A stretch of 64,000 nucleotides of DNA from Oryzias latipes (lineage: Eukaryota > Chordata > Actinopteri > Beloniformes > Adrianichthyidae): positions 19,934,604 through 19,998,603 of the forward strand of contig NC_019871.2 in NCBI RefSeq assembly GCF_002234675.1, given 5' to 3'. The notes under the pieces were generated by a model. It was not told the DNA's origin. It searched no databases and saw only the letters and a list, made by a program, of their open reading frames with translations. The position numbers and the translations under genes were made by a program. Below, in pieces: positions 45,833 to 60,800 of this stretch; within the stretch, counting starts at the first letter, position 1; each line of letters begins with the position of its first letter.

Positions 45833-48800
45833 CTGCAAAAGAGAACACAAAATAGTCAATTCTTTTAAAGATCAGTTGTGTCAATATTTATTTGGCCTTG
45901 GAAGAACTGGTGGACCATCCTCTGCTATAAAAAAAACTGCTGCTTCTTTTCTTTCCTCTTTGATCCTATGTGTCTTTTTAAAGGGGAAATATAAAAATTG
46001 AATCTGATTTGAGTTGTTTCTTCAAAAGTCTCTTGTTTTCAAATACTTGTGAGATCAGACAAATAACTTATCAGTTTTTAGATAAGTCATGTTAATTGTT
46101 GGAACTAATCAAATGCTGATGCAGATTCATCAAAACCTCCTCTTTGCTTTATTCTGCTCTTTAGCTATTTTCGGCAAATTGTTGAGGTGGGCGGAGCAAA
46201 CCCATGCTCATCCTACTTTAAACTGCATTCACACCTAATGTGACATCCATGGCAGGGGTGTCCAGTTTCCGTGTTAGGTCAATGTTCAGAGCTCCGTGTT
46301 TTGGGTGTCGCAGCCTAGTGTGTCCAGGTGTGTTGTAGTGCAACGTGGCACAATATTTTGCAGAGTTCAAATATCTGAGCTAGGGCTAATGGTATGTTCA
46401 CACCGGGCTCAGAAACGCGTGCTCAAGTGGTCTCTTTCAATGACAAGTCTGTGTAAACACGCGAAAATGCGTGTTTCTGGCTTAAAAAATGCACATTTCA
46501 GTATTCAGAACACTTGTTCTTATGTGTCTGTATGCAAGTTTTTAAGTGAGTTTCGGGCTCTATTGAATTAACTTGAAAGGTAAAAGCAGCTGATCTTTGA
46601 GCTTTGACCTGTGATGTGTTGATGACTTAATGATATGTTTCTTATTTGCGTGGAGACCTCTGAGGGGTGTCAGTGCTAACCACTACACCACCCTGCAGTC
46701 CCAACCCTTTCTTCCTAAAATTATTTTAAAGGCAAAAACCTCTTTTTTTTCATCAGGAGCAAACCAGACCCACATGATGCTATCTCACATGATGCTATCT
46801 TGCTGATGCTGTCACTGACCTGCACTGAAGCACACGCAGATCCTTTCACCTCAAGGTTGTAGCTTCCTGTCATTTTCTGCAGCACGCTCTCCTGATAAAG
46901 AAGCTTATTGTCTGGATTTACGTGGAACGTCAGCTGGCCGCTAGGAGACTGAAGAGTGACCGTGCTTGAACCGCCTGGAGTGAAAACCAGACTGGAGTAC
47001 AGGGCCAACGCCTGGAGGGCCACCACTGTGTCCTTCAAACACAGGACACATTAGAGATCACAGCAACATCTGTGCTGACTCATGAAAAGACATTTTCTTC
47101 AGAATCATTTTCTCACTGAAGAAAACAAACTTTGTAAACTTTAAACCTTTATCTCGATAAAACCAAAGTGCAATACCTGAGTGGAGGAGAATCCTCCGTA
47201 GTAGTTTTGCTGTCCTGACAACCACCTGACAATGCTTGAGGCGTAGCCCAGATCTTCAGAGGTGGGAGATGCTCCTAGTTTGGCCATTAGCACATAGGAG
47301 GTAATCTCCACTGAGAGGGAATCAGACTTCTCGGTTCCTGTTTGTGACCAGTGCAGGAACCCCCCTAAAGGAAGGAAACATTTCACATTACCACGTGTTG
47401 TGGGGTTTGTGTGGTGACGGCATGAATGCACAAAGTCCAAATTTCCCAGATCAGTTCACCTGGTTTCAACCCCCATACAGGTTTGTGTGACTAAGGTAGT
47501 CAAATTACATTTGCTCTCCACTAAAATGACTTGATTCGGCATTAATATTGTCACTATGCTAAACACTAATCTTTAATCCAACTATAATTTATGTGTTTTG
47601 TCAGCCATCATTTTTATTGTGAGAAAAAAATACTCATTAATCTTAGCAAAAACTACTTCTAAGTGGAGTAACGACTAAAGAGTAAAAGATTATCCCTCTA
47701 AAAAATGGAAGCCCAACACAAAGACCTCTGTGAGTTTAAATGAAGGGACAAAAAACGTCAAAACAGCACTGTTTATATATATTTGGACGTTTGGACATAA
47801 CCGACCTTCTCTTATTGCAGAGTTGTCAAGCTGCTTCAGAAGATGATCACGTGTCTCCATGTCTTCTGCCAGCGTGAAGACATAAGCTAGAAGAGCTGTA
47901 GTGTAGGTGTTGCTGAGGTCGCTCAGGGACGACTTGAGGCACAACAGGCTTTTATTCAAAACATGGTCCTTTTCCATTGAATAAGAAAAAAATAAATATT
48001 ACTGTTAAGTCTTCATTATATGTAAAGAAGATGCCTTGAATGTCTTACATACATTTGGGGAAATTTTCATCTCTAAAAAGGCAGCAGTGATATAAGCACT
48101 CAGAGTAACTTCATCAGACACTCCACCCTGCAGAGATTAAAAGGAAGAGAAAGACATTATAGTACAGAATCCTAGATAAGGATCCTAGGAAGATGGATGG
48201 ATGGTACAGAATCCTCAGATTTGACTCTCAGAGCGAGTGTTTCTCTAAACTTGGTTTGCAGGCGGACATTTTTTTTATTTGGGGGTTCTTTAATTATATT
48301 TTGGGTTTAGCTACAAACTGAAGTTTTTATTAAACCTCGATAGCTTTAATTTGACAGGAAGAGTTTCCAAAAGCAATAGATATTTTTGCTTATTTGTTAA
48401 AACCGACAACAATTGAATGTATGGCTGGAACATTGACTGTATCAGAGAACTGGACTGAGAGACGTCAACCATAGAAAACACTCTGTTAGAGTGTTTGACA
48501 GAGTTTGTTGGAAGGTCACACCCCTTACACTTGAAAGCAGGTTACACCAAATCTTTCAATCAATTAAATGTTGGACATGGAGGCCAGCAGGCTCCACCTA
48601 TTTTTACTGAGATAACTGATTGGTCAGTTTATAACTTTAATAACTTGCACTACAGATGATCAAGAATGCTTATTCTGACAAATAGAATGACTGAGTAATA
48701 GCTGTTTATTTCTCTAAAAATGTTTAGAGGATTTTAGCTTCCTTGAGTCAGCAGGTACTTCCTGTTTGGAATTCTAGAGGGGAGGGGTCACTCAGTTCAG

Positions 48801-51800
48801 TTTTCATATACAAAAGCTCTGAAATAAAAAACTAAAGCAAAAATCTACGCTGTCTAGATTGAAAATTTACGAAGTATACCATAACCTTACCTTCATTCTG
48901 TTGTTGAAGAGTTTTCCTGATTGTTCGAAACAGCCATTCTGCATTTGTTTTCCTTCAAGCCATCTCCTGGATTCTTTAATTTTCTCTTCATCGATGTAGA
49001 TGAAAGACTGCGCTTTGTAAAAAGATCTCAGTACAAATGCTGTCAGCCTAAAAAAAACCCAAAACAGTATTTCTCTGTGAGTAACATTTACACAAGTTAC
49101 AGCACTTAAAAGAACTTATCATTTCCTTTTTAAAACAACCTGGACTCCAGAAAATTTTAGTTTTAATTCATGCAATAACTGATGACCTGATATTTTAAAA
49201 CAGACTTAAACAGACTTTGAACAGACTTAAATGCATTTGCATATGCGTCGAGCCTGATTTACCAAAGATTTGTGTAAAAACTTCTGCAAAATTGATGGCA
49301 AAATAATACAAGGTTGCACGTAAAGGCCCTTAACTCCACATTCATCCAGGTGGTTGAGTGTCTGTAAATGGCTGCTTTGCTGCCATTGATGTAAGAACGT
49401 GTAATGAGACTATGAGGGGCTTCAAGCTTCGAAGAAGGAAGAAAAGCTCCAAATAAGTTATCTAATTTGTTCCAGTTTTGAGTCATTTGAGTAAGTTGCC
49501 CAGAGAGTGCAATGTTTAAATACACTTAATTTGTGAGTGAGTGATTTTACCCAAACCCAAAAGAAGTTTTAAGACGTTGTACTCCTGCTGCTCTCACCAT
49601 GTGTTGCCTGGTCCTGATCCAAATGTAGTGTAAGCCCCTTCACTGTCTTTGTAGTTCAGTTGTCTCTGGTAGCCTGAGGCAAAAACACAGAAAAGGTATA
49701 AACACAATTTGTGGAGACTTCATTTTGCAGTTCTTCTTATTAACATATAATAATGCATAATAGGGAAGGAAACTGCCGGAACGGTTTTGAAGAAAGCTTT
49801 CCCTCCTCTCTAGTATCTTTGGATGCAGTGATGAAGGACGTGAGTGTGGTTGGTGTGAGTGAGGGGGTTACCGAGGAGATGGATGGACGGGTTAGACTAC
49901 AAGCTCGAGATACAGTGTGTGAGTCCCTGGCTCATTTACAAATATCATTGCATTTTAACAAGGGTTTTAAGCAAAAGGTAAGTGCATGTTGCTTATGGTT
50001 CTTTAAAGACCCACTCTGATGAAAAATAGTGTTTTTAACATGTTCTTGTGGCATTTTTCTGATGTTTGTCGACATAAATAAAAAAATGTAAACATAACAT
50101 TGTATTTCTGAGTATTTCTTTATCCAAATCATGAATCAGGAGCAGACAAAAAAAAGGTTGTTAGAAAAAGATCATATTTCTGACGTTGAATGTTATATGC
50201 TGGGCAGGCCACAAACTCTCTGCTCCGCTCCATTCTGCTTCATCCACTTATAGACAAATAGCTCCATGTAGGTCTTTTTTTTCCTCATCTGAGCTGACAT
50301 CTGACTCAAAACTGTACGGCTGGATAGCTCCAACAATGCTCGCCATTTTTGTTGCAGAGGTAATGTTAGCTTGGGTTTTTGAGGGGCTGTAGACTAGTGG
50401 TAGAGCATGTAAACAGACGGAATGCCACAACTCTCACTCGAAAAGTGTAAGTCTGTAAAACCATCAGACCGAATATGAAGAAAGTGAATCATTGCATCCA
50501 TACTGCATACCAGCATGTTTGCATTGAAAGTGTCAAACTCATGCTTTGCTAAATTTAAGAAGGATTAAGTACTTATTGTTTTATTACATAACACTGGGCT
50601 TAGTATAAGCCAACTGAAAGGTTTTCTATTCATTTTTACTTGCTTATTGGTAAATTTAAAAAAGGGCTTTTCAGAATGTTCCGTCATTGTTTTGTTATAC
50701 GCCAATCATTGAACCTAAACAAAAGTGTGACCCAAAAATTGAGGTTTGAACTGAGTCATGGGGAGAGTGAATTATTGCATTTTTAGGAAACAGAGAGCTC
50801 TCATCATATGGAGGGTAAAAGGGGGCCGGTTGCTTTTTTTTGTGCTAAAAATGGCATAATCATATTTAAAAGACCACTGGAAACTCTGTAAAAATAGATC
50901 AAAAGATGATCGTAGTAGAACTTAAACTTGATAGAAAAATACTAAGGATTCAAGAAAAGTGGTTTGGCACTAATGGAAAAATGTTAAGTATTAGAAATAC
51001 TTGCCACTCTTCAAAAACTGGGACACCTTTTCATTGATCTCTGGGGTCAGCTGTTTGGTGCTTTTTAGGTAATGAAGAATGTAGATGTCAGGAGCAAGCA
51101 GAGCCATGTTCTGCTCTCCACATCCATATGGCATCTGCAGCAGTCCATCCAGGTTCTTCAAGGCACGCCCCAGGATGTCACCTTTACAAAAACGGTCAGA
51201 TATAAATTGCAGTCAAAGCTTTTGTGTTTCAGAAAGATCCGTCTCAGCCCCTTCCCTCCTGTCTTCAAAGATTTCTGCAAGCTGACCTGATTGGTTCTAA
51301 TTTCAGACATGATTTGACTTAACTTTGAATAGAATAAATGAATACAATAAAAGGTGAACAGAAAATTAAATTGAATCTTAGCACATGCAGTGTTCCTGAC
51401 AAATGATTAAAGTTCCAGTGAATTTGTTGTTTTACCAAGAACTGATACCGTCCCACGGGCAGATCCTTCAATCACATTGTCAGGAAGTTGGATCTCTGTC
51501 GTCTCAGTCAAAGTGTTTCCTGCAGAAACAAAAATGATTTTACAGCAAATAAATGACTACACTAAACTTTCTTTCCTAGTAATAAAATATAGAAAACAAG
51601 TTGTTGTTATTACTAAATAAAATCTGTCAAAAGAACAAGAATTTGCCTTGGTAAGATTTCCTAAATGAATTGTGATGTCCTGATCTGTAAAGTCAAAATG
51701 AATCTAGAAATGATCTATAAACACTCATATTTAGGTGTGTTGCACAGATCATTGGAAATATTGTCCTAAGATGAGCATGTATATATTTAAAGCAGGTACT

Positions 51801-54800
51801 TTTATATATTTACATGCATGCTTATCCATTTTTCTCTCCAAAACAACCTATTTTAAGTGGTACAACAGTTCAACTATCCTTCTTTCTAGATCAATTAAAA
51901 TAAAACTAGAAATTTTAAAAATTACATGTAGTCTATACTAGGAACAAACTGGTTTCATTAGAGATAATACTTTAAATTTGATATTTTCAAGATCCAACGA
52001 CTCAAGATATTCAGTATTTATTGTCTTGAGTCACTAGGAAGGCAGATCTGTCTTATATCAAGTGCAAAAAGATATTTAAGATAGAAACTAGATAAAAAAT
52101 ATTTGGTGATATTTTGTGTCTTTTTTCTGTGGACTAAATTAGAAATCAAAAACTATAATACAAACCTTTTACACACACAACAAAATATTTCATCTGCTTG
52201 TCAAATGGCCCCTTTAATAATAAAACATAGAAGAAAAATATGTTTTTCATATCATGCAATGCACTGCATTCTTCCTACCATTTGGACACAACAGCCAGTT
52301 GTATGCCTTTGTTACCTCAACTCCTTCAGCCTGAGAGAAAGCACAAGGCGATGGTCACCGTTTGGTTAGTCGCAAATCTTAATTAATCTAATATCTGACA
52401 TCCTTTGCAAAGTTAACCAATATTAAAATGAAGCTTATTATTTTACTCTGTCCAGTGCAGGTTTTCAATATTAGGGCTAATGTTTTTTTGCCATAAAATA
52501 ATAATAAAATGAAATATTGAGTGGAGTTTTCCATCTATCTATGGTAATCTACAGTATGACTGTTCAAGTTCAGGTGGAACAAGGTCAGAACAAACCTTGA
52601 CTATAAGAGATTTGGTGACTTTGTCAATGCGGCCTCTTTCTGGGACCTTCACGATCTCGTTGTCACATGAAGCATGGGAAGGTACAGCCTCGGCACTGAC
52701 TGTCACATTCATAACCCCTAAAAGTAAACACACATGTTGATTTCATCACTTCAAACATGTTAGAACTGTTCATCGGTGTATTTGACTAAAGCCTTAGTCC
52801 CAACTACGGGAACATCTGACCAAGAACTTAAGTCGATCACTGACATGAAAGTCAGAACTTCACCTAATGCAATAGAAGCCAAGTTCCAGCGGAGGGTTTT
52901 GCGTTCATTCCCACACAGGCAGGATGTGTACTGGTCACTAGAGAGGGCAGTGAGGGTGTAGTCTGATGAGGGGGTCGGAGTTACCTCCACCTGTCACAAA
53001 AACACAACAGCGTTTTGTATTCAGTGTATTTGTTTAGGATTCTGGAAAAGCTGGAAAAGAATGTCACAAAACAAGTCTTTTTAATCTAATTACAGAGCAG
53101 GCAAAGGAAAAAAAGATGAGGGCGAAATAAAAAGAAATGTTATTTCATTATCACATGGTCAGTGAAGAGTGCTGGGGTATCACAGGTTCAACCCCACCAA
53201 GCTGAAGCCAGAGGAAATCGTTCACTACCATGATGCAGCTGCTCAGGTAGTTGAAGACAGTTGCTTTCAACTCAAAGTTCTCCCCCCTGATGATGGAGTA
53301 GGGCAGGGTCAGCTCAAGGAAAAAAGGCTGGAAGACGGTAATCTTTTGACGAGGAGCCAGACCAAAACCTTGAGAGGACAAGCAGAAGGTTTCTGTCTCC
53401 CAGGTGGTGATGGTGTCTGGGACAGTGTGAGCCACAGTCTTTTTTCCAGACTCTCTTGATGAAAAAAAAATGAAAATGCTTTCAGTCAGATTGTATGTTA
53501 TTGCACAGAGCACAGCATGAACACACTGAATGACTTAAGCAAATCTACTTAATTGAGAAAGAGCTTATAGTAGCAAAATATTTTGGTCAAATCTTTTTCA
53601 ATTCTTTTTTTTTACAGTAAAGGATTACTCCAATCATCTTTTCTTTTATTTTCAAAGTGTTCCTAGTGGTCTTTGAATGATCATTTTGGCATTTTTTGGC
53701 AAAATAAACAAAATTGTCTTGTGTTCTAGGACAGTGTTTTTCAACCAGTGTGCCGCGGCACACTAGTGTGCCGTGGGAGATGGTCAAGTGTGCCGTGGGA
53801 AATTGCCCTCATTAACTGATCTAAAAACATTTCCCATCTCCAGGATTTCAGCTCTGTGTTCACCTAAACAGGCCCTGATAAAACACTAAGAAATTAGCTA
53901 TATGAAAGATCATAAAATACTTTTTTCTTTGCGTTTATTTTATTTTATTAAAGACATTTTGATAAGGATGACAGGTACCGCGATTCAGCTGCAGCTCCGG
54001 CTGTATTTTGGAAAAGCCCCGTCGCTTTAACTGTCTCCACCAATCATTCTTGAAGGCTTAATCACATGTCATCAGTCTGACCAATCAGAAGTGGTTAAAG
54101 TCTTCACTTCCTTGTCCCGATTTAGCTCGTAAAGTCGCTCAGTTCTAACAAAAATACCATCTAAAGCTCGTCTTTAGCGGTGTAGCTTTCCACAGAATCC
54201 GGTATCAGACCGTGGAACAAGTGAACAAAACAATGAAGCTCAGAGACGCGATCTCCGCCGGCCGTTTAATGCACTACATGTCCCATGATGCATTGGGTTG
54301 TGAGAGTGACAGCGCACAAGGAGATCTGTTGTAAAACGTCTTGAATCCAACGAACACACTTCAAACTGTTTTTAAATCTTTTAACTTAACTTTTATTGCA
54401 TCTTTTAGAAAAAAAACAGCTGCAGCTTCCAGCTTTTTCTGCTACAATTATCTCAAAAATGCATGTGAGATTGTGGAGGGGCTGTAGATCAATACAGACT
54501 ATGAGTTTCTCCTTTTTTTTTTTTTCATTTTTGGATGCTGGTGTGCCGCGGGATTTTTTTAAGGTTAAAGTGTGCCATGGCTAAGAAAAGGTTGAAAAAC
54601 ACTGTTCTAGGACATGGTTTCTGCAGAGCGGCAGGAGTTCATGAGAAATTTGTCTCAGAGTTGTGGGTTTGGCTGCTGGTGCAGAGTAAAACTGCGCCCA
54701 TTTCTCATCATCTCTTGTTTTATACTTTCTCCCACTAGCTTACGGCCCCTCACAACCCAAGCTAACATTACTACTGCTATAAGCAATATCGGAGCTATCC

Positions 54801-57800
54801 CGCCATAAAGTTTTGATCCAGATGCCAGCTCAAACGAGGAAAACCAAGACATATATAAATCTAATTGTCTCAAGAGGATGCATCAAAATGGAGTGAAGCA
54901 GAAAGCTTGTTACCTACCGATTGTAGTTTGTTCTTAAAATCTGCAAGCTTTTTCAAATGACATTTTACTCTATATACTCGATCCACTCTCGTTTACCATG
55001 ATTTAAATAAAGAAATACTCAGAAATGCAATTTTAGTCATAATTGTCTTGATATATGTCTTCCATCATGAAAAAAATGCTAAAAAACATAAAAATATAAT
55101 TTGCATTGGAGTAGGTCTTTAAAATGATTTAAACTGACAAAATAACTCCCTGCACTAAAGCGGAGTATTAAATTATCAGAAAAGTTACTTTTGTGTTTTG
55201 TTGTTTTTATACACTCAGTAAGAACTATGACATTTTTAAAATCCCAGATGAATTCATTGTCTTTCAGACTTACCCAACTTCCACCAAGTCCCAAATCCAG
55301 GTTTCAGGGAAAAATGTGCGGACTGTTTCCACTGGTTCAGGACCTGCGTCATAGTCATAAGCAACAGAAGCCATGGCTTCAGGAGCAGCTCCAACTGCAC
55401 CTGGTAGACCTGGTGGAGCTCCCATCCTGCTCATTAGAGGAGGGCCATTTAAGCCATCTCTATAGAGGCCTATACCTGAAAGATCCAGGAAACAATTTAA
55501 CAGTCATTTCATTTGCAGCAACTTCTTGTCATGTGACACTTTTTATAAGTTTTTTCCTTACCCCCAGCCATTCCAGTGTGGTACATCCTCCCTTTAAACT
55601 TGAGACATGTGGGTACTTGCAAAATCAAGTTTGTTGCAACCTTCAATCCTGCATTCTAAAGAATTCAACAGAAACACCAAGAACAAGCTCAGAAAGGTTA
55701 AGCCATCTGTGAAAACATTATATATGCAAAAGATAATAAAATGCAACTATAAAATGATGGAAAATGTGTTACAGAACTGTAAGGTGTTAAATGGAGCTTT
55801 GTAATCAGTAATTTTAAATATTTTCATAAATTAAAATGTACAGATAGGGAATTAAGATCCCATGATGCTCCACTGTGTCTGCTCTATAAGTGTGTCGAGC
55901 AGAAAATTTGACACGAGTCAAAAAAAGTTAAATTTAAAAATCTGTTGAAAATAAGTTACCTGGAACATTGAATAGGCATCACTCTGCCCAATATTTGGAG
56001 GGTGAATATAATCTGGGGAAATGTATCTCTTTGGTCTCACAGGCAAACATTCCGGCACTTCTTGAATTTCATAAGGGATATATGTTCTTCTTAAAGGCAG
56101 AAGGTTATAGATCTGAAAATGAAAACAAAGTAAATACCTGAACAACAGGACAAACCCCCCCCCCCTGAAGTTAGCTTTCACGGAAAAGGTGAAATTGGAA
56201 CTGTCTTCCTATTGGGGATCACATGGTTGTTCAATAGGTTTTAAAGGAGGCAGTTACCTTGTCTGCATCCAGAGTTCCACCTGGCTCCTTAATGAGCACG
56301 CTCTGATCTATAGCACTGACACCACACAGTGAGTCTGGGTGGGCGGTCAACTGCATTTCAGCCTCCTCTCCTGGGACAGCTGAGGAGGGGGAAAACTCAA
56401 CAGACACCTAATAAAAACACAGAACACACATACCATTGATGTTGTTTTTAGAGAACAAATGATTATCTATTATCTACTAGTTAGATGATGGTTTGAGATC
56501 TCCTGCAATTTCTATGTTAAGCCATCAGATTAAGACTCAGCGGGTGCCTTATTTCTTTACGCCTTAATAATAATATTAATAGATTTCATTTAAAGCGCAT
56601 TTCAGGTCACTCAAGGCTACTGAACAGATGAAAAAGAACAAACAATAAACGATTGCAGGAACTATCACTGGCATCAAAAACGCAACAAAAGTTATAGTTT
56701 GGGTACAGAACAGCTGAAAAGCTCTGTCCCCCTCACTGCTGAGGCTGGTTAAAATGAAGGGATCTGAGTTTGTCTGTATGTACTGGACGGGTACGAGGGA
56801 GTAAGTTGTGGACAGCTTTGAAGGTGAACAGCACAATTTTGAAATCAATTCTGAATTTGACAGGGAGCCGGTGGAGTCGCTGAAGACAGGGGTGTAATGT
56901 GGTGGAATTGGGGAAGTGTTACTATCTGAACAGCTGTACTGAACAGGAGTACATTTTTTACATGACACAACAGTCACAACATGACTATTTAAACTCACCT
57001 CATTCTTGAAGCAGTCCCCAGTGGAGAGGGAAACGTAGTGCGCTATGAATTCCTGGCTCGGGAGAATGGCGTAGACAACAATCTGGACAGTTGGCGCCAT
57101 GTCAGGAGATACGTCCAATGTGAATGACACTTCTCCCTGATTCACTGCAAGAAAAAGTTATTAAAACCAGAAGTCCTCATCATGTGCTTTCATTAGCATA
57201 CAGTATGATGAGCTGTGCTGCAGTGTGTGCTGAAACATAATGATTGAACCTTGTTACACACCTGGCACATCGTGCACCTGGATCGTTTTATGTCCTTGCA
57301 TGTAAATGGATTGTTTGGATAAGACCTGAAAAGTTCAAGAGAAAAAAAATTGTTCAATGCTAAATGTTCAATGCTGCAACAAATAATCTAATCTAACAAA
57401 CAATCTAATCTAATCTAATCTAATCTAATCTAATCTAATCTAATCTAATCTAATCTAATCTAATCTAATCTAATCTAATCTAATCTAATCTAATCTAATC
57501 TAATCTAATCTAATATCATCTCATCTCATCTAATCTGTGACATGTTTTAGATGTTTTCTGAACTAATTTTCCTTCACATTGTAATTTGTGTAAATTCTAG
57601 GTTTTCGGTCAACCCATACAATCATAATTGTAAATATTCTGCACTTGGATTTTTGTTTTGTTTCTCTTGATTTTAGCATGTTCCTCTTTAGCCTCACCAG
57701 GTTTAGTTTGATCATGCACAGCTGTCTTAATTTAGTTAATTATCCGTAGTATATTTAAGTGTCTGGTTTTTTAGTTCTTCATTGTCAGGTCATCTGCTTT

Positions 57801-60800
57801 GTCACCTTTTTTTGTTTCTCTATTGTTTTGTCATGTTTAAGTTTAGCCATTAAATATTCCAGTTTATGCCACCAAGCCTGGTCTCCTGTAAAAATGTAAA
57901 CATTTCACGCATAATGTATAATAATCTTTGAAAGAGCCAAAAATCATCTCCCACATCATGGGAGAGGGATTTAAGCATTTAAAGTGCAGCTTTACAATTT
58001 AGCGCTTTGAGATTTTACCTAAAATATAAAGCGCATTCTAAATAAAATTTATTATTATAAGAAAGATTGTGGAAGCCTACAGTTGAAAGTGTGACGCTAA
58101 ACTGTATAGGTACATATTGCCAAGCTCTACAGACACATTACAGAATCTGAATACTCACCAGATACACGACATCCACGGAGCCCTGGGCTTCTCTCACTAA
58201 GGTGTACTGGATAATGATCTCCTCATTCTTGTTACAAGAAAGAGACGCCTCCCTCTTGATCTCCAGGGAGCTGGCTGTTACAGCATCAGGAGAAGGAGGC
58301 GTGGCCACATTAATGGTGTGAGAACCCAACTGATAAAAAACTTCTCGATAACGAGAGTGATCCAGGGATGGTTTGTCGCTTACCTTAAAAGGGAGTTTAT
58401 TTTTAACATCTTTAGAAAGACAAGTTCAGGGTCTATTATGCTTAATGCATCATAATATTGTAATGTTAGCCGTTAGCCTTTAGCTTTACTTACGTGGAGG
58501 TTGATGGTACCAACAAATGAACGTGTACTAATTGAGAAAGGGGCAGTTCCATTGATATCAGTCGTAACTATGGCCTGTTCTTCAGGTGACCACATCCTGC
58601 CAGAAAGCACATGTAACTGCATTCCAGCTATGGGAGTGTCGTTGTAGTAAACGGCTTTGACCTACGGAAACAATAAGGATATATTCATTAAAATGTAAGT
58701 ATGAGTTATCTGTTTGATGAGATATTTTTAAGAACCAGCAGAACTTACCTTTCCTTCCAGAGTTGAATTTTGGTTGTAAAGCTTGGGGGTGTCAGTGAAA
58801 GATAGCTTCCCAATAACATAGGAAAGCTGGATTGTCTTTGCCTGTCCCAGTGAAATCTCTGAATATTTAAAAAGAAAAGTGTTCATTTTCAGTGGTTCTA
58901 TGTCTGCCCTCGTACTGTTTTAGCATCTCCCCTATGCCCTTTCAAAATAAAGAGCAAGGCTAAAAAGCATTAACACTTGCCTGTCCCCTCCTCTTCTACC
59001 AAAGCCTCTACCTTCAGCTCATCGCGCAAAATCTTTGCATCCATTCTTGTGAAAGTCGACATACTGAATTCAAGGGTGGTACAGCCACTTTTATCTGTCT
59101 GGGAATTACAACAGTCCAACAAATCATCAGGACGTAATATGATGTTGAAATTCATGATCATTGTTAAAAACTGGTGTGAAATTCAATCCAGACTGTGTTA
59201 ATTATTGTTTTCATAGTTTAAAACCATCACCTTCAAGTCAATAAGTCAATGCATTATCAAAACACCTGAAAACATCTAAAATCTTTCTATTGTAGTATGT
59301 CCTGCAAAAGGCCAGTACGAATCACTTTGGACCATCTGTGAATCAAAAATTAATGATGACCTGCATATTTGCAGCATTAGTTTTGTTTCCAATTTTATAT
59401 GGAATTCTGTTAGTTTTGTTGTCCGAGGGTTGAATTTCAGACTAATGTCAACTATTTTCTTAAAGAGAAAAATGTTCCTTCATTTAAGCTAATTTTGTTG
59501 TCAAACTGCCAGCTGTCCTTCAGCCTTCTCAAAGTGTACTGAGAAAATGTGGCATAGCACAGAATCGTATTGTTTTTTGTTTGTCTTTTAACAATACCCT
59601 TCAAGCCATACCTGCTTAATCTTTCCAACACATGGTTCAGTTATCACGGGAGAACCATCCTCTTTTTTTACGGTAACACCATAATAAAAGGGTTGAGAAG
59701 GTCGGCACATCTTAACAGAAATGGTTCCTGGCACAGGCTGTCCAAATGTGTACCTATTTAAAAATAATAATTTGAAACAAACACATTAGACATTGTTTTC
59801 TTCAAAGGGTAAATAATTCTTTATGTGAAGAACACTGACTACATAAGAGAACTGGACTGAGTGACAAATTCCCATAGACTTCTATAGAGAAATAAACAGC
59901 TATTGGTCAGTCATTTTATTGGTCAGAATAACCATTATTGCTCTGATACCTTATTTTAAAATGTTTTTAATAATTTTTCATGAAATCCTCTCTGTAGTTC
60001 AACTTATTCAAGTTATAAACTGATCAATCGGATAAAAGTAAGACGAGCCTCCTGGCCCTCACATCCAACATTCAAAACCTATGATTTACAGATTTCGTGA
60101 AGTCCGCTTTCAAGTGGTAGAGGTGTGGCCTTCCAACAAGCTCACTCCTGATTGATGAGAGCAGTTGCCATATGTGGCAAGTGGAGTCCCACTTAGAAAG
60201 TGACTCCACCTGTACGCACCAGCACAGGTGCAATAAGCCCTCTGTTCACCTGCAGAGGACTTGTAAAGGTGGCTTCCCTCTGGCAGCGTGAGAATCAGCT
60301 TTAACCTGCTGCTTCCAGGTTGGGCCAGCTGAGTGTAGCCTCAGAGAGTGATTGTGCTGATTGCAGCTGTGTGCTCTAGGGATTCCTGTTGGTCATCCTC
60401 CTAAGGTGCACAGGTATCTATGTTAGGTAGGTTCTGTTTATTATTTTGTATTTAATATGCTTTCTTTGTAGGTGCCACTGTTTCACCTGCTGTTTTGTCT
60501 GCTGTATTAGGTACTGTTGTGTTTGGTACCACTGTTTGGGCGTTGCTGCTTGCCACGTTACTGGCATTTTCTATTTTGGACTTTGGAGCCATCCGGTCAT
60601 GCCTCTGCTCTCGCCCCTTGCCAACTCACCAGATGGGACTGGGGGCCGGAGTTTCCCTACATCGTACAATGGAAGGGCATAAGCTGCTGACGGTGTGCGA
60701 CATGTGTGTGACCAGTGGGCGTCTGGACTATGTTGAGCCTGGGGACTGTGCACTGGAGCTGTGGAGGATTGTGTGCAGGCTCTAATGTGACCCAATAATT

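Larger units (their letters stand above)
46820..51181 (-). other. Copy B exons 24-30: thioester domain, motif intact
   Basis: Exons 51005-51181, 49598-49673, 48891-49047, 48053-48127, 47806-47968, 47177-47364, 46820-47032. [20 protein letters not shown] contains the Cys-Gly-Glu-Gln that forms the internal thioester. The remainder of the helical domain is intact ([55 protein letters not shown]). The exon 24 donor is GC (GAGTG/GCAAGT), as in copy A. Confidence 0.92.

Noticed and set aside
52760-52863. Extension of copy B exon 20 into continuing open sequence
   Set aside because: The GTGAAG donor after IASIAL gives the 127-nt length shared with copy A and keeps phase with the next exon; the extra reading has no family similarity.
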